Notes under the pieces: generated by a model
Databases searched by the model: none
What the model was told of the DNA's origin: nothing
Seen by the model: only the letters and a program-made list of their open reading frames with translations
Position numbers and translations under genes: made by a program
Assembly: GCA_965153455.1 (NCBI GenBank)
Contig: OZ234494.1
Span: forward strand, 744,001 to 808,000
DNA from: Sphagnum compactum
Lineage: Eukaryota; Bryophyta; Sphagnopsida; Sphagnales
Length of the DNA: 64,000 nt
Reading direction: 5' to 3'
Part shown: in pieces, positions 46,501 through 58,766 of the stretch
Position numbering within the stretch: position 1 is the stretch's first letter
Layout: the number at the start of each line of letters is the position of its first letter

Positions 46501-48410
46501 GAAGGCATTCTGCCGGAGCTTCCCCAGAAATTCATTTCGCATAGGATGGCTGGAGGAGACCTGTGTCATCTCCTTCATCATCTTTGACATCTTCACGACC
46601 TCCATGTCCTGACTACCTTCGTGTTCTCCCTCCTCCCTGATCAAGCTTTCTGAAGTACCTTCGCTCCTGCTATCCATTGATAGTACTTCCTGGTTTGTCC
46701 TAATCTGTATCCCATCAACCTCATTCCCCTCATCAACACTTTCACACACCAAAGATTTACATATACCTGCAAGATCTCTGGCACAAAGAATGAACCAGAA
46801 CCAGAAACAGGAAGTATGCTAGTGTGGAAAAACTATATATTCCAGTGTGGAAAACGATTCCATCAAAATCATACTGTGCTCAACAGGAGGACTGAGAAAG
46901 CACCTTATTCATTCTGCTACAAGATCAAGGGACTAAATCACCCGTTGCTTCTTCTGAGATGAGGGTGCTCAATGCTGTCCAACAATTGCCTTATCAGAGG
47001 GCAGCTGAATGAGACCTTCCTTCTCACCAGACAGCAGCTCCCTGTGGCAAAGAACATTTTCCTTGTCAAAGCCATAGCCAGTGAGAGACAAAAAAATTAA
47101 GAGAATTACCTCCCAAGTCAGGCAAAAACTCATACAAGGATCAATGGATATTGACTCAGGTTTCTGCTACAAGTCCCCAAAAATGTCATCACAGAACATA
47201 TGAGCTGAATGCTCACTCTGAGATCCATGCATGGTAAGTATTGCAACAGATCAGAAGTAAACTGGTAACATCTGTGAGAGTTTAACAATGAGCAGCAACT
47301 GCATCAACAGAAAATGGGTATGGCCAAGCAAGATTCTACCAACTGATATTCAACCATCAACCACCCACACAGTTCTCAAACCACACTTTCACTGACCTGG
47401 TAATACCATAAGAACCAAACTGTAGCTTGATGCATACAAGAGAAGTCCCTTTGATAAGAACCTGGAATACCCATATTAACCAACAACATCAGGCACTGGA
47501 AAACTTTAACATTAAGACCTTACTCTATGCAGGCATAGAATGGAACCAGGTAGAAGCTGCTAACTTTTTGAGCTCACCTTTGGGATCCTTCACCCAATCC
47601 TGGTTTTGGCAGTGCTTATACTGCTGCATTTCCATTTTGCAGTGCTGATGCTCATTGTCCAAACTTACCACATCATCATTTGTCTGCTTCACAAGATTTG
47701 CCACACCAGTGGCAGCAACAAATTGTCCTTTTTCTTCTGGTTGCTTGCTGGCATCATTAGCACTCAACCCTGCAAAGGCCCAGACCCAGAGCATCACATT
47801 ACAACTTCTCTCTCTCCAACTTGATATGTATTTGCAGCTGTTTGGAAACATGAGACCTGGCATACATTCTGACCAGATGTTCTTCATGCACAATATTGTC
47901 GTGATGTTGCTGCAGATGCTCTAAAGCATACAATACCATCTAGTGTGCACCACCAAATTATGGATCAACCAAATTCATCATCATCAGATTCTGAACAAAG
48001 CCTTTCTTAATATTTTGTTCCATCACTGACTCCAGTGAACTTTGGGAAGAAAACATGAACTCTTCGTGTGCTCTTTGCATGACCCCCCTTTTTTTGCAAA
48101 TATCAAGTGCAGTGTCAGCTCAAAAGTTGCTGCTGTTGGGAAGTGGGACGGGGCATTATTTTCTTTTCATTACTGGACATAACTTCAAGAGATAAACAAA
48201 ACTGGGACATGGCAAACAAACCCACCATAACTGGAGGAAAAAAAAGATGCAAAAAGCCCAAAAAAAAAAACCCAATAAAGTTCCGAGTAGGATTCAAGAC
48301 TTACATGAGCATTGGTTGGTGGATAACGCAGCAGCAGAAGAACTCCAACTGCTGTCACACTTGCGCGAAAATTGCAGTTGGAGGCCACCCACGGATCCTA
48401 AGGGGCACAT
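43580..48410 (-). CDS. Large unrecognised protein with Cys/His clusters
   Basis: I do not recognise the family. Minus-strand exons, 5' to 3', are 48305..48410, 47578..47769, 46369..46766, 44890..46005, 43867..44782 and 43580..43776, frame-compatible for 974 aa. The last three exons are solid. The 46369 donor and 46005 acceptor are choices among neighbours (45990 also fits). The fourth exon has KCTFKQC, VHQFC and FFCMYCEEDFKDKATLSYHR (C-x2-C-x12-H-x5-C), suggesting zinc binding, then poly-Pro and Lys/Arg-rich, nuclear-signal-like stretches. The fifth exon encodes a helical domain rich in Leu/Trp. The start is favoured by phase and by two AAACCCTA boxes 20-46 bp upstream. An old domesticated transposon gene is possible, given the protease relic downstream. 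Confidence 0.6.
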
Positions 48411-48429
48411 CAAGGAAGCTTTAATTTTT

Positions 48430-48456
48430 AAACCCTAGAACTATAAAACCCTAAAC
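48430..48456 (-). promoter_or_regulatory. Paired telo-box motifs before the Cys/His-protein gene
   Basis: AAACCCTAGA and AAACCCTAAAC lie 20 and 36 bp upstream of the chosen ATG at 48410. AAACCCTAA (telo-box) is a known plant promoter/leader element of housekeeping and ribosomal genes. It supports a transcription start close by on the minus strand. Confidence 0.5.
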
Positions 48457-48547
48457 GGCCATTTGCATGTAAGGTGCGAGACAACGTCGTACTGCACATA
48501 CATGTGCAATGCAAGTGGTAGGACATTTGTTGCAAGTCCGATAATGA

Positions 48548-48551
<4 letters not shown>

Positions 48552-48588
<37 letters not shown>

Positions 48589-48622
48589 AGAGATCCACAG
48601 ACACAGACAGACAGACAGACAG
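48552..48622. repeat. (GA)n and (CAGA)n microsatellites
   Basis: A (GA) run of about 33 bp at 48552-48584 is followed by CAGA repeats to about 48622. On the minus strand this is a pyrimidine-rich leader-like tract upstream of the Cys/His-protein gene. Confidence 0.9.
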
Positions 48623-48629
48623 GGAGCAG

Positions 48630-50184
48630 GACGGCAAAGGGAAGGAAAACTGCGATGGGGGAGGGACTGCATGGATTAGGGCCGGGTTTGTGGAAACCGG
48701 GTCCCGGAGAAACGCCCTGTTCACGCCCTGTCCACGGACACGTGTAGGGTTTAAGGCGCCTGGGTACATAGTAGGTATGTTTTTATATGAGGATTTATGA
48801 AAGATGATATTTTGGCTTGTGTTCAAACTTGAGATTAGTTTTTATAGAGTTCCGAGAGCTTGGAAGCTTGTATTTTGGTTTCTTTCAGAGGATTACAAGC
48901 TTCAGGTTTTTTGAAGATTATATACTTTGGCGTGGTGAAATATTTGAATTTCCATTATTCCTTTTTTTGCCTTCCGACACTTTTTTAATGTAAATGGCAA
49001 GGCCAGAGTGTGACACAACAACCCTTGTTAAAAAGTAAGGGTATGAAATGCTGAGACTCTTTTGGGATTCAATGCACAAGGCTCGTGATCAATTTATACC
49101 TACAGTACACATAGCAGCAGCAACAGTACACAGAGCAGCAGCAACGACTAGTTGAAGGCGTTCAGGACAAAAAAAGGAGCGGGGCAAACTCAGTTTTAAC
49201 ATGTAGCAAAGCTTATAATGATAAAGTTATCGGTGAAGTCAGGAAAAGAGGAAAAGGCGGCACCAGAACCCCCTGTTTGGTCACACTAAGGGGATGAGAT
49301 TTCAAAAAACAGGGGGAAAAGGTGAACACCGGGTTTCAACGGGGCATGAAACTCAGTTTTAGCAGCAAAATTGAAGCTGATGATGGAATCTCACCTTGTG
49401 TCAATCTTAAAAACTCTTGGACTTAAAGAGATGCCCCTGAGCAAGACATGATTTCAAGTGGCAAAGAGCACATGTTAATCCCTACCAACAAGCTACCCAG
49501 ACCTCTAAAGCTTGTGCCATTCTCTGGAGCAGATGTTGAATACTCTTGGACTATGACCTAATTGAGGAATTTTGCTAGACATTTGCTGAAAATAACCAAA
49601 AGCCCATTCTAATGGTACATCTCAAGCACCAAATTTTAGAGGGATTTCAAACTTCACAGTCACAGAATATAAACACATTGGAGGTGCACCTGATGATATA
49701 CTTCTTGCTGTGGTCATCAGAAGGAATTTTATTGATCTTCTTCCCATTGCCATGTAAGATCACGACAGAGATGGTATTTGTCACAATTTGAATTGAGACA
49801 ATGTACTGCAAAACCTGTGTCATCAATGAGTGTCAACATCTAACCCAAATAGAAAACTTGTTCACCTGAGAATGAACCTGTTACAGTTGCTGGAAGGAGT
49901 TGGGGGCTAGGGGCATGTGGCCAAAGCTGTCAAGAACAGTTCAATTTGTCCAACAAGAGAAGTTTTGCAAGGATTGCACCAAACAGGACAAACAAATAGT
50001 TCAAACCTTTGCTACTGTTGGAACTACTTAGTACTATAGAATGGGATTACAGAACAAATGAGGTTGTTTGGGATCAACACCACCCAAACTTACACGAGCA
50101 ACAATTTTTTATCAGCAAATAAAGTTCCTGTAACATAAAAGCCATAACTTGTGAGATCAGTAAACAAGCACCTATCATCTACTG
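48630..50184. other. Spacer between two minus-strand genes
   Basis: No supported gene. It probably holds the 3' UTR of the methyltransferase gene at its right end and upstream DNA of the Cys/His-protein gene at its left. Confidence 0.4.
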
Positions 50185-53100
50185 TTAATGTACGCAGTTT
50201 CTGTGATTTGATAGTGGTTCAAGAGGCAGGTTATCCTGTAGCCCAGGTCCCTGTTCCTTCACCATTGTCCAGAAAGAAGCAAAATAGCGATTCTGCAATG
50301 ACAAAAAGCATGTGTCATTTTGGGTTTGTCTGTTCCAAAGCATGCAAAGAAAGATTAGAAAGCTCCCTGTATTAATCCCTCATAAAAGGGCATCCAAAGA
50401 AATATATATATTTGTGCAGAGATAACAGAGGATAGTCATACCTGCATCATTGATTTGCAATTGGCAGTGTACGTTGTCTCTATCATGCTCTCCTTCTGTC
50501 ACAAAATGGTCATGCCAAGGTTGTAATGTAAGTGGAGCTGGAAATAACTCATGTGAAACGCTGAAGTACAAAGTCCATTCATCAATCTTAGACATGGTTT
50601 TCCTCACAGCCACTCCATGAAGAATTCACAACTTCAGACAAGATAGAAGTATTTAAACTTTACTCCGAACCTCACAAGATCTCAAGTTCACACTGCAGTA
50701 TACCTTAAGGAGAAGGCCATAGTGAGATGCCACCATTTTTACATCTTCCAGACTAAGCTCAATTGACATCTCCTGTAGATCTCATTCAACCATTTGTCAT
50801 TGTCAAAAGCCACTGCATTGTTGCTTACTCATCTCTCTCTCGCAGTCCACCAAAGAACAGGGACATACAACTCACACTTACAATAAAACGCTTTCCCTCA
50901 TTTTATTTTTCTTCACCTTTTTATGATGTTCAAGGAGGAAAGTAAGCAGGTACATTTACTTTCTGACATGCCATGCATAGCAGTTCCTTTCTTTCCAATT
51001 AGTGAATCCAAAGCTCTCGAGTTGTACTAAGTTTGACAGCTTGGCACCAAAACAGCGCAAAATGGAGGCACTACAAATAGTTGGGTACATTCGTACATTT
51101 AAGATGCATACAATTTGCTGGCCAAGTGACTGCACTCACCTCTTCTTGTGAATAACTGTGAGCATCTGCAAAATGATAAAGTAGTGGGCCCAAATTTATC
51201 CACACCTGCCAATTCTCCCATCCCAAACTTTGGTTCAAACACTTGCAATACCCTGGAAACAGAGGAACTTCATGTTCTAATGCTGCTCATTCTGTGCCTC
51301 CAATATGAGCATCAGATAGCAAGTATCAATGAGCAGAGGCATACCCCTCCAGGCTTGAGAGCCTTTGCAATTACTTCAAGGTATTCCACTATATTGTGGG
51401 CTGTGTCAATAAAGAAGCAAGATACAACAGCATCCCAGGCCTCTGCAACAGACATACATAATCAAGACATGCACAGAACGTGATTTTCCTCATAACCCCT
51501 AAATATCCCATAGCTACTAGCTAATAACCCACATTCTCAAGTAGATACAGTAACAACTCCAGAGTTCCAGCAAACCAATTACGTACATTTGTACATCTGG
51601 GAGAGATGTTCCATCATGCTCATTTTAGCATAATCTAAATGGGACTGCAAACCTTGGTGAAACCCCTAGTAAACAATTTAATGCATACACCAAAAATCAA
51701 CTCAAATACTGAAAAACGTCTGCTTATTCATCACAAATCATAAGCATAGGCTGTTGAAGGGCTTCAACCAACTCTCATACACCTCAAAAAGTTGACAGCC
51801 CTTTGAAATAATAACAAAATTCAGCAGTTAACAGATTAGTCATTTACCTGCCTGACTAGGGTGACTGTAAACCTCAACAAAATCACCCGCGCACATTGAA
51901 AAGCCCTCTGTTATTCCTGCACTGCTACAAAACATCACTGGTGTCAAACATATGTTTTCATATGAATCCTCAGAAGATTAGCCTCCCATTTCATATGACA
52001 TGCATGACTTGAGAATGGTAACGACCAATGGAAGTCAGTAAATGCTCCTGATCCACATTAAGATTTGCAGATTCTTCAGAAGGTTGCCCCATCTTCATCT
52101 GGTTCTTCTTTAAGCATATCAGTGAACATGGTAGTTGACTCTCTGTCAGAATTTTGGCTGATGATACTGACCTCCCTGGATGAAGATCTGGGAACTGAAC
52201 CGCACGTAGTTGATCTTCATCTGTCAGGGAGTTGCAATTGCTATGAATCCAAGGATGCAAAGTCCATTCCAATGGTGCCTGTGTTCTGCTTATCAAATAC
52301 CCATATTTCATAGTGAAAAAAAATATGGCTCTTCAGCATCACTTCAATACATATGCTGCAAAATGGGAAGACCTGAATGCAGCATACAACAAAAGGTCAA
52401 AGGTTACAAAACCAAGAGGCAACCCAAAAAGATCAACAACGAGCAGGCAGGGATGGACTCACTGGTTCAAAATGAAGCTGGAGCACATAAGCATGTAGTA
52501 TGAGAACTCATTGCCCTGAGTAATGAAACCTGTGTCCATGGAAGAGGGAAGTTGGAGAACAGAGGAATTGCATACACAAAACCTTATGCTAGGACAACTC
52601 CACCATTCCTTTGACGATTGACCACTGCCAGTGCCTCATGATGCTTAAATCAATCTTGTGCACAAAGAACTAGTAGAGAAAGATGAACATACCAAGTCGT
52701 GAGATTTCACAAGCAAGACGACCAAGTCCTGCACCTGGAACCAAACAGCTTGGTGGGCTGAAACACTCACAACAAACCCCACACCGCAAAAACAGGATGG
52801 CATCATCATTTCTTAATTCAAAAATTAGGGTCCTGCCTGGAATCCTCACAAAAGATGCCATCCCAGATCAACTGGTCCTGAGCCAAGCTTCATTTGCATT
52901 GGCAACAATTTGTCTTGCAGACAATTACCAGAACTCATCATAAAAAAACACTGTAGTTAGAATGCATAGCACACATAGGAATGTTCCAGAAGACTAGGAA
53001 AGGCCATCAGGGAAAAACTCCTTGCCTTTCTGCTCACTCACCTCTCTTGGCTCCTATGTGGAAAACAGCGTTGGAGCTCCTGCAATATTGGGGCATAGCA

Positions 53101-55635
53101 TTGTGCCCGCTCTGTCATGCCCTGCCACCACAAAGACCAATGTCAAAACCCATATGGAATGCAGTCAATAACCATGTGGAAGTATGCCAATGTTGTGGGC
53201 TAGACCACGCATCTAGTTGCCAATAGGAATGGTATAGCAGCATTACGTATATGCTTGCTCCACATCTATGAAAATGCTGAAACAGCTCCAAAAGAAAAGG
53301 CAACTGTAGTGTAATTCTGGCCAAACCAAACAAAGCACATCAAGAATGAGTGTGGTCATAACCTTGTGAGGGTCTCTCACAAAGGCTTGTTCCAGTTTAA
53401 ATATTGGAGGTCACATCATTCAGATGCAGACTCTCCATAAACAAAGCCACACTTCCACATGGGTATTCTTGCCAAAACTGCAGAAATTGTAGGAGAGGAG
53501 AAACAACCTCTTCACCCCAATCGCGAACAATGTTGCGGATAATACATCGCACCTGCAATTTCAATCAGGAGAACTGAGTGGTCCATTAAAGTTTCCAAAA
53601 TTGTCCATCGAGACCTTAAAGTTTGCAACACATCCACATAAATAGGATCATAAACTAATCGACCCTCCCAATGTGCAGCACATCTGTGTACTCTAACCTT
53701 CAAACTAAACCAGACCAGGACCCTCCAACTGAAACACCCACCATAGGCCAATACCCATACATCTCAGGTTCCCCAGAAATGCAGCAGCAAAGAGGGGAAA
53801 GCAAAAAGAAACTTGATGTCCTTGCAATCGGTTCACAAACCATGACAGGCTGGAACAGGTTTGATGTCTCAATCAAGAGAGGAAGAGCTAGCATTGAGGG
53901 TACCAAGATTACCTTGTCAACATCTGCAGAGGGAACATGGAGCTGGTAAGATGGATGATCCAAATCAAGCCCATTGTATGCCTGCACACATGCAACATAT
54001 TGACAAACAATCACCATAAGTCTTGAGAGAGAAAAGGAGACTGTTCATTGTCTCCTGCCTGCACAAAGCCTTGGTATGAGCACTAAATTAGTGAACAACG
54101 GTAGATTGCTGAAGTAAGCTCACATCTAGTTTCAAGCTGAAATGTTTCACATCTGCCCCCATTGCTTCGCCATTGCCAACACTTTCTCTAGTTGAGTCCT
54201 TAGGCATATTGTCCTCAATTTTCCTACCCAAAGCTTCACCTTGCTCCTTAGCTCGAGCTTGCGCAAGTGTGGCAGACCATTCATCGCATGAACGTATGGT
54301 CCCTGTTGATGATGACTTCACAGGTTCCAAGATTTCAGATTTTGGCACTTTTCCTTGCATGTTGGATTCAATGGCTTGCCGCTTGTTGCAGTTGGCAGAT
54401 GGAATATTCGAATCCCTTTCAGGATTCTGATAGATCGATTCTGCAATTCCAGCATCTCTGCATGCACCAGCTTGAAGAACAGAAGAGTAACTCAAATTCT
54501 TTTCCAAAAGATTAGGCACAGATTTGCAGGCTAATCCTGTTATCCAATTCAAACCTCAAACTTAACTGGAGCCTTAACATGTTGGATGGTAAGTTCTCAA
54601 ATCACCTTGCCAACTAATGGCTGACCTGGCAGAGGGTTCAGTGAGATTCTTTGCAATGAAGCACTGTGATGAAACCTAAACTGGAGTTGGCCACCATGGG
54701 GAAGATTCACAACGTTCTCAAACTTCAAACAGTACTTTATCTTCCTAGAGATGTAAAAAGGAGCTATAAACTCTGCAATGCAATTAAACAAGGTACCTCT
54801 CAGAGCCCACATTTGGTACATCCTGCCCATTTTCAGTAGTCCATTCAGAGCAAACTTGGTCTTGTGTGTCAAGCCCTCCTCCACCATCTCCCATGTCAAA
54901 TGGAGGATCAAATGCCTACCCACACGACATAGAAATCTGAAAAGAGTTGCTTGCAATGTCTTCTGTTGCAGGACATTGATTACAAGAGGACATGCTGCAA
55001 AAGGGAGAGTCACTCCAAGAGGAAGGACAATTTCCTAACTTCTCTGAGAGAAATGAAAGAGTGCAGATACTAAAGAAGCTTTGGTAGCAGGAAGGGAACA
55101 CAGGGAGAGAGAGAGAGATAGCACAGTGAGGCAGACTTCAGCAACAAACAAAAATATGCAGAAGTTGTGCAAGAAAGGGCCAAAAGGACTTAAACACACT
55201 AAGTAGTACCAAAGGCAGCTGTGAAAACCAAGTGGCAAGGGGGGGGGGGGGGGGGGGAGGGGAGGCAGCTGAAGAACCTGAAGCATGTTGATGATGAAGA
55301 AGGAATTGACTCTCACACACCTGCACTGGCCACAGTATTTCACCGTACAAAACCAATTGCAAATCACATACTCAGACCTTGAGGAGCTAACCCTAAACCC
55401 TAAACAGAACAGACAGTGAAGAGGGAAGAAGATCACAAGACAGAGGAAAAAAGGGGTGGCAGCTGGCTAGCCAGCTGAATCCACACACACACCTCCTTAA
55501 CTCCTCGTGCTTTTTAGGTAAGTGATGCAGCAGTGCCTGGGAGGGGGTCAAGCAAGTAGAAATGTGAGAGAATTATTATTGCACCGCACTTTCCACAGGA
55601 CATCAGGCGAGGAGTAGCAGTACATCAGGCAATGC

Positions 55636-55682
<47 letters not shown>

Positions 55683-56169
55683 CCTTGTGTGAGGAGCTAA
55701 GCTTTGTAAATGAACGCTCCCAGCGCTTTATGTCTTCATCTGCTGCTGCTGTATAGCTGTGTGTAGGTTATCATCAGATACACAAGATGGTCCAGCTCTC
55801 AGAAAACAATTCAAACAAATTCACCAGCCCCAAAGAAAAAAGCTTGATGATGATACGGTTGCGAAGCTTGCATCGAGTGGATTTTGAAAAGACAAATCCA
55901 GAAGAGAGAGAGACAGAGAAAAAACTTTTTGTCTAGTCTTCTTGCTAGTCTGCAGCGAAGGGCACTCAATTAGCACGGATGCAACAATAACAACAACAAC
56001 ATCATCAACACATTCGGTGACACTCTTCGAATGCCTAAATTAATTTTTGTATAAAAACAAAGCAAAGGAGGAAGAAAACAGAAAACATTTACTTCAAGTA
56101 TGCGCTGATGACGCGACGCAACGCCTTAATCTCCAGCACTTCGTCTATTTTGCTCATCCCTGACTCCAT
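50185..56169 (-). CDS. Carnosine N-methyltransferase homologue (N2227-like)
   Basis: SAM-dependent methyltransferase of the CARNMT1/N2227 family; in animals it makes anserine from carnosine, and the plant substrate is not settled. Minus-strand exons: 56093..56169, 55684..55756, 55278..55325, 54920..55041, 54124..54457, 53913..53981, 53508..53552, 53042..53121, 52693..52757, 52463..52529, 52172..52285, 51848..51924, 51345..51442, 51140..51205, 50704..50772, 50442..50495, 50185..50292 (521 aa, in frame). Family blocks in order: LEIKALRRVISAYL, VNSFFIINMLQ, VRCIIRNIVRDWGEE, PPSCLVPGAGLGRLACEISR (SAM-binding motif I), QGNEFSYYMLMCSSFILN, PWIHSNCNSLTDEDQLR, FSMCAGDFVEVY, FIDTAHNIVEYLEVIAKALK, VWINLGPLLYHFAD, MSIELSLEDVKMVASHYG, ETTYTANCKSMMQ and NRYFASFWTMVK. 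Exon 3's 5' edge is doubtful: about 15 residues expected before RCVRVNSFF are missing, so a microexon or another acceptor may exist. The variable linker in 54124-54457 is Ser/Glu-rich. Confidence 0.9.
55239..55257. repeat. Run of 19 G beside methyltransferase exon 3
   Basis: G homopolymer (C on the coding strand) 21 bp downstream of the proposed exon 3 donor, inside intron 3. It makes a false poly-proline frame that extends the exon. Confidence 0.85.
55388..55405. repeat. Short telomere-like motif in methyltransferase intron 2
   Basis: TAACCCTAAACCCTAAAC is two and a half plant telomere units. It lies in the intron between exons 2 and 3 of the minus-strand methyltransferase gene. Confidence 0.7.
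55640..55679. repeat. (GA)20 microsatellite at methyltransferase exon 2 donor
   Basis: Twenty uninterrupted GA units run almost up to the donor site of exon 2. In the transcript this is a (CU)n tract starting about 4 nt into intron 2, an unusual place for a polypyrimidine run and a possible influence on splicing. Confidence 0.85.
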
Positions 56170-56228
56170 TTTGATGCACAGATTTCTCAAAGACACTCGC
56201 AAGCCCTTCCTTCGGGAAAAAAAAAAAA

Positions 56229-56239
56229 AACCCTAAAAT
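56229..56239 (-). promoter_or_regulatory. Telo-box motif before the methyltransferase gene
   Basis: AAACCCTAAAA lies about 60 bp upstream of the minus-strand ATG at 56169, a typical position for this plant leader/promoter element. Confidence 0.45.
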
Positions 56240-56577
56240 TATTGTTTTTTTATTTTATAAACTGCGAAAAGAGAATTTATATCAGAAGTTCTCAATAATG
56301 CGTAACATAAGAGGAGGAATGGATTGCAACAGCAACAGCAAGCTCCACAGAGAAACCCGCAGCACACACGCCCACAAGACACAAACACAGAGTGCGAGAG
56401 ACGAGGAAGAAGCACCAAGCTTAGAAGAGAACAGGCAGAAAGGGACGGACGGATGGACGGACAGACGGACGGTTTCGTTCATCGCTAAATTCTCGTTCGT
56501 TGAGGCAATGAACTTGTTTTCGTTCATCGCTAAATTCTCGTTCGTTGAGGCAATGAGGAAGCCTAGCAGCTTGGTCA

Positions 56578-56595
56578 GTTTAGGGTTTAGGGTTT
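56578..56595 (+). promoter_or_regulatory. Double telo-box in the shared upstream region
   Basis: TTTAGGGTTTAGGGTTTA lies between the methyltransferase gene and the legumain relic, which face away from each other. It is about 410 bp from the methyltransferase ATG and about 120 bp before the relic's hydrophobic start. Confidence 0.45.
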
Positions 56596-56696
56596 ATTGT
56601 AATTGGGATCTCTCTTTGTCTCTTAGAGCTTCAGATTCCCCTGTAGCTGTGGGAGGCTGCACCCTCCCTCAGATTTCTGGTTGTGTTTGCATGGGA

Positions 56697-57240
56697 TTGA
56701 ATTGGGAGCAATGACAGGGGGATTTGCACAAAGAAGATTGGACCTAAGGAGGGAGGGATGGATGGATTTGCAGGGAAGTTTGGTGCCAATTTTGTTAGTA
56801 TTACTGTTTGTTGCAGTTGCAGCAACCAGGAAAGTGGCATGGGATAGAAAAATCCTGATGCCTGAAGTGAGTTCGATGGGCCATGCTTTTTGCAGGATCA
56901 GCTGGTTACAAAAACTACCACAATCAAGCTGATGTGTGCCATGCAAACCAGATGCTGAAGAAAGGAGGCTTGAAGGATGATAACACTATTGTGTTCATGT
57001 ATGATGATATTGCACATAATTTGGAGAATTCAAATCCAGGCACCATCATGATGCTGATCTACTTCACCTGTGGCACAAGTAGCGAAAGGCTACAGAAGGA
57101 TCAATCAACAAGGAAAGCAAAAAGCAAGGGCAGAGTTGGTGAACACAATGGCCTAGATTGCATGCACCTTCACAACAGTGTCCAGCTGATCATTGGCATC
57201 AAGACCAGCATTGCAAACATTTGTTAATGCACATATTTGT
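56697..57240 (+). pseudogene. Legumain / vacuolar processing enzyme relic
   Basis: Legumains are vacuolar Asn-specific C13 proteases. A signal-peptide-like segment (LVPILLVLLFVAVAA) and KVAWDRKILMPEV are followed, in another frame, by [37 protein letters not shown] and [18 protein letters not shown], an excellent match to the start of the protease domain. After this the frame leaves the family, losing the catalytic His and Cys regions. At 57185-57230 [12 protein letters not shown] resembles the family's last residues (YGMK...ANIC). So the copy has a frameshift and a large internal deletion. It has no visible introns, which would fit a retrocopy, but this is not proven. It cannot make active enzyme. 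Confidence 0.7.
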
Positions 57241-58577
57241 TTCATGCTACATTGTGTGAGTGGTCCACAGTTTGGCTCAGATTTGCACACCTGCATCCAA
57301 AATGACAAAATCCTTATGAGCCAAAAACAGCAAATAGGGCCCTGGAATAAAGCTAACCAATTGAGTTACAAGAGACAAAGCTGGAGCAAGAATGATTTGA
57401 TCTCAAATGTTTTAGTCAAATCAAATTTAGACAAACTCCAGCTCCACAAATGTGCAATTGCAAACTCTTCTATGAACTATGCATTTCACAACCTTACCAT
57501 GTTCTTGAGGCAATCCCAATCATCCACTAGAACACGCCCAGTGGGATGTACAGCACTCAGTTTGGAAGGACCAGCCTCACTGCCAAAGGTGAGCATCAAT
57601 GCAAAAACGAATTGTCTTTCCTTGAAGGTCTAGTTTGCAAGACAAGTTGATGTGTGTATGATTATGAAATTACTCCAGCTCACATTCTGTTTCTTTGTGG
57701 TTGCCATTGGGGTTTGATCATTTGTTCATTGTCTTGTTCTGTTCGCAGGCCACTACTATTGCTTATTTATAGGTGTGATTTGTGGCATTTGTAATTCATC
57801 TTCCCACAAATTGTGTGTAGGTGTGTAGGAATGCACAATGAGAGGATTTTGAGTTCTTTGTGATTTTGACATTGACCAGATGTGGACAGATTGCTCAATG
57901 CCAGGATTTTGAACTCTTGCCATTTGACATTTACAGTAAGTGAGTAGAGATGAGACCATTCATTGGGTCCTACATTTATTGGGTGTTTATTTTGATGTGT
58001 AATTGCAATGGATGGACAATACCATATTCAAAGATATATGAACCTCCCAAAAATGGTGAGGGATTGAATACAAAATTAGTCACCATAAACTTTTATGGAA
58101 GGATGCGCAGATACATAGACACCATATGAAGAATATGGCAACCTAACTGACATTGTTTGACTAAAAATTCTGTGCTGTAAAAATGGAGTCATCTCAATGT
58201 TCTCAATTACAAGTAGCAATGTGCCATTGCTCTCTCTCAAATGTGCACACAACTGTTTTGCTTAATTCCCAGTACCTGCTGCAAACCAGAGTTCACAAAA
58301 CCAGTGTTAGTCGAAAAGAGAATTAGTCTCTTTGGACCATACACTACATCACATAACACTTGGTGAACATTTGTCAAAACATGGGACTGAATGAAAAACT
58401 ACATTGTTCCTATGTAGTCTCTCTCGTACAAACAAATGGACAACAATCCTCCCCAACAACCCAAGAAGGATTTTTTGTGGTTAGTTTGATTAATTGAGAA
58501 GGACTGAACTACTGAACTTAGAAACCCATTGAACGTCCAAAACTTTGGTTGGAAAAGAAACAATATTTGTAAATGGG
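57241..58577. other. Interval without a supported gene
   Basis: One open frame (57193-57633) overlaps the legumain relic's end in a different frame and has no family resemblance. Nothing else seen. Confidence 0.4.
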
Positions 58578-58766
58578 TAGCTGCAGCTTTGATGCATTCA
58601 GTGAGTGGTCAAGCAACAAATCCTGGACTGCAAACATTTGGCATGGATCTATCCCCGTTGCTGAGAAATCCCAGTTGGAGAAGAAAGTGCCGCCGGGTAG
58701 ATCTGTCATGGCATTCTTCACTGCTCTCAACACTCCAAGATTATTAGGATGCATATTCGAAGCCAA
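58578..58766 (-). pseudogene. Relic of an LRR receptor N-terminus
   Basis: The minus-strand frame reads LGVLRAVKNAMTDLPGGTFF, then SNWDFSATGIDPCQMFA. This is the LRRNT-type cap seen at the start of plant leucine-rich-repeat receptor-like proteins (L.A.+.A.TDLPG..FF..WDF...DPC..FAGV.C). The expected GV.C and first LRR do not follow, and no signal peptide is attached. It is a short, broken piece. Confidence 0.55.

Noticed and set aside
55138-55362. Minus-strand frame running through methyltransferase exon 3
   Set aside because: It is in a frame other than the conserved VNSFFIINMLQ and continues into the C homopolymer.
55388-55405. Interstitial telomere
   Set aside because: Only two to three units, placed in an intron; it fits a telo-box motif, not a telomere remnant.
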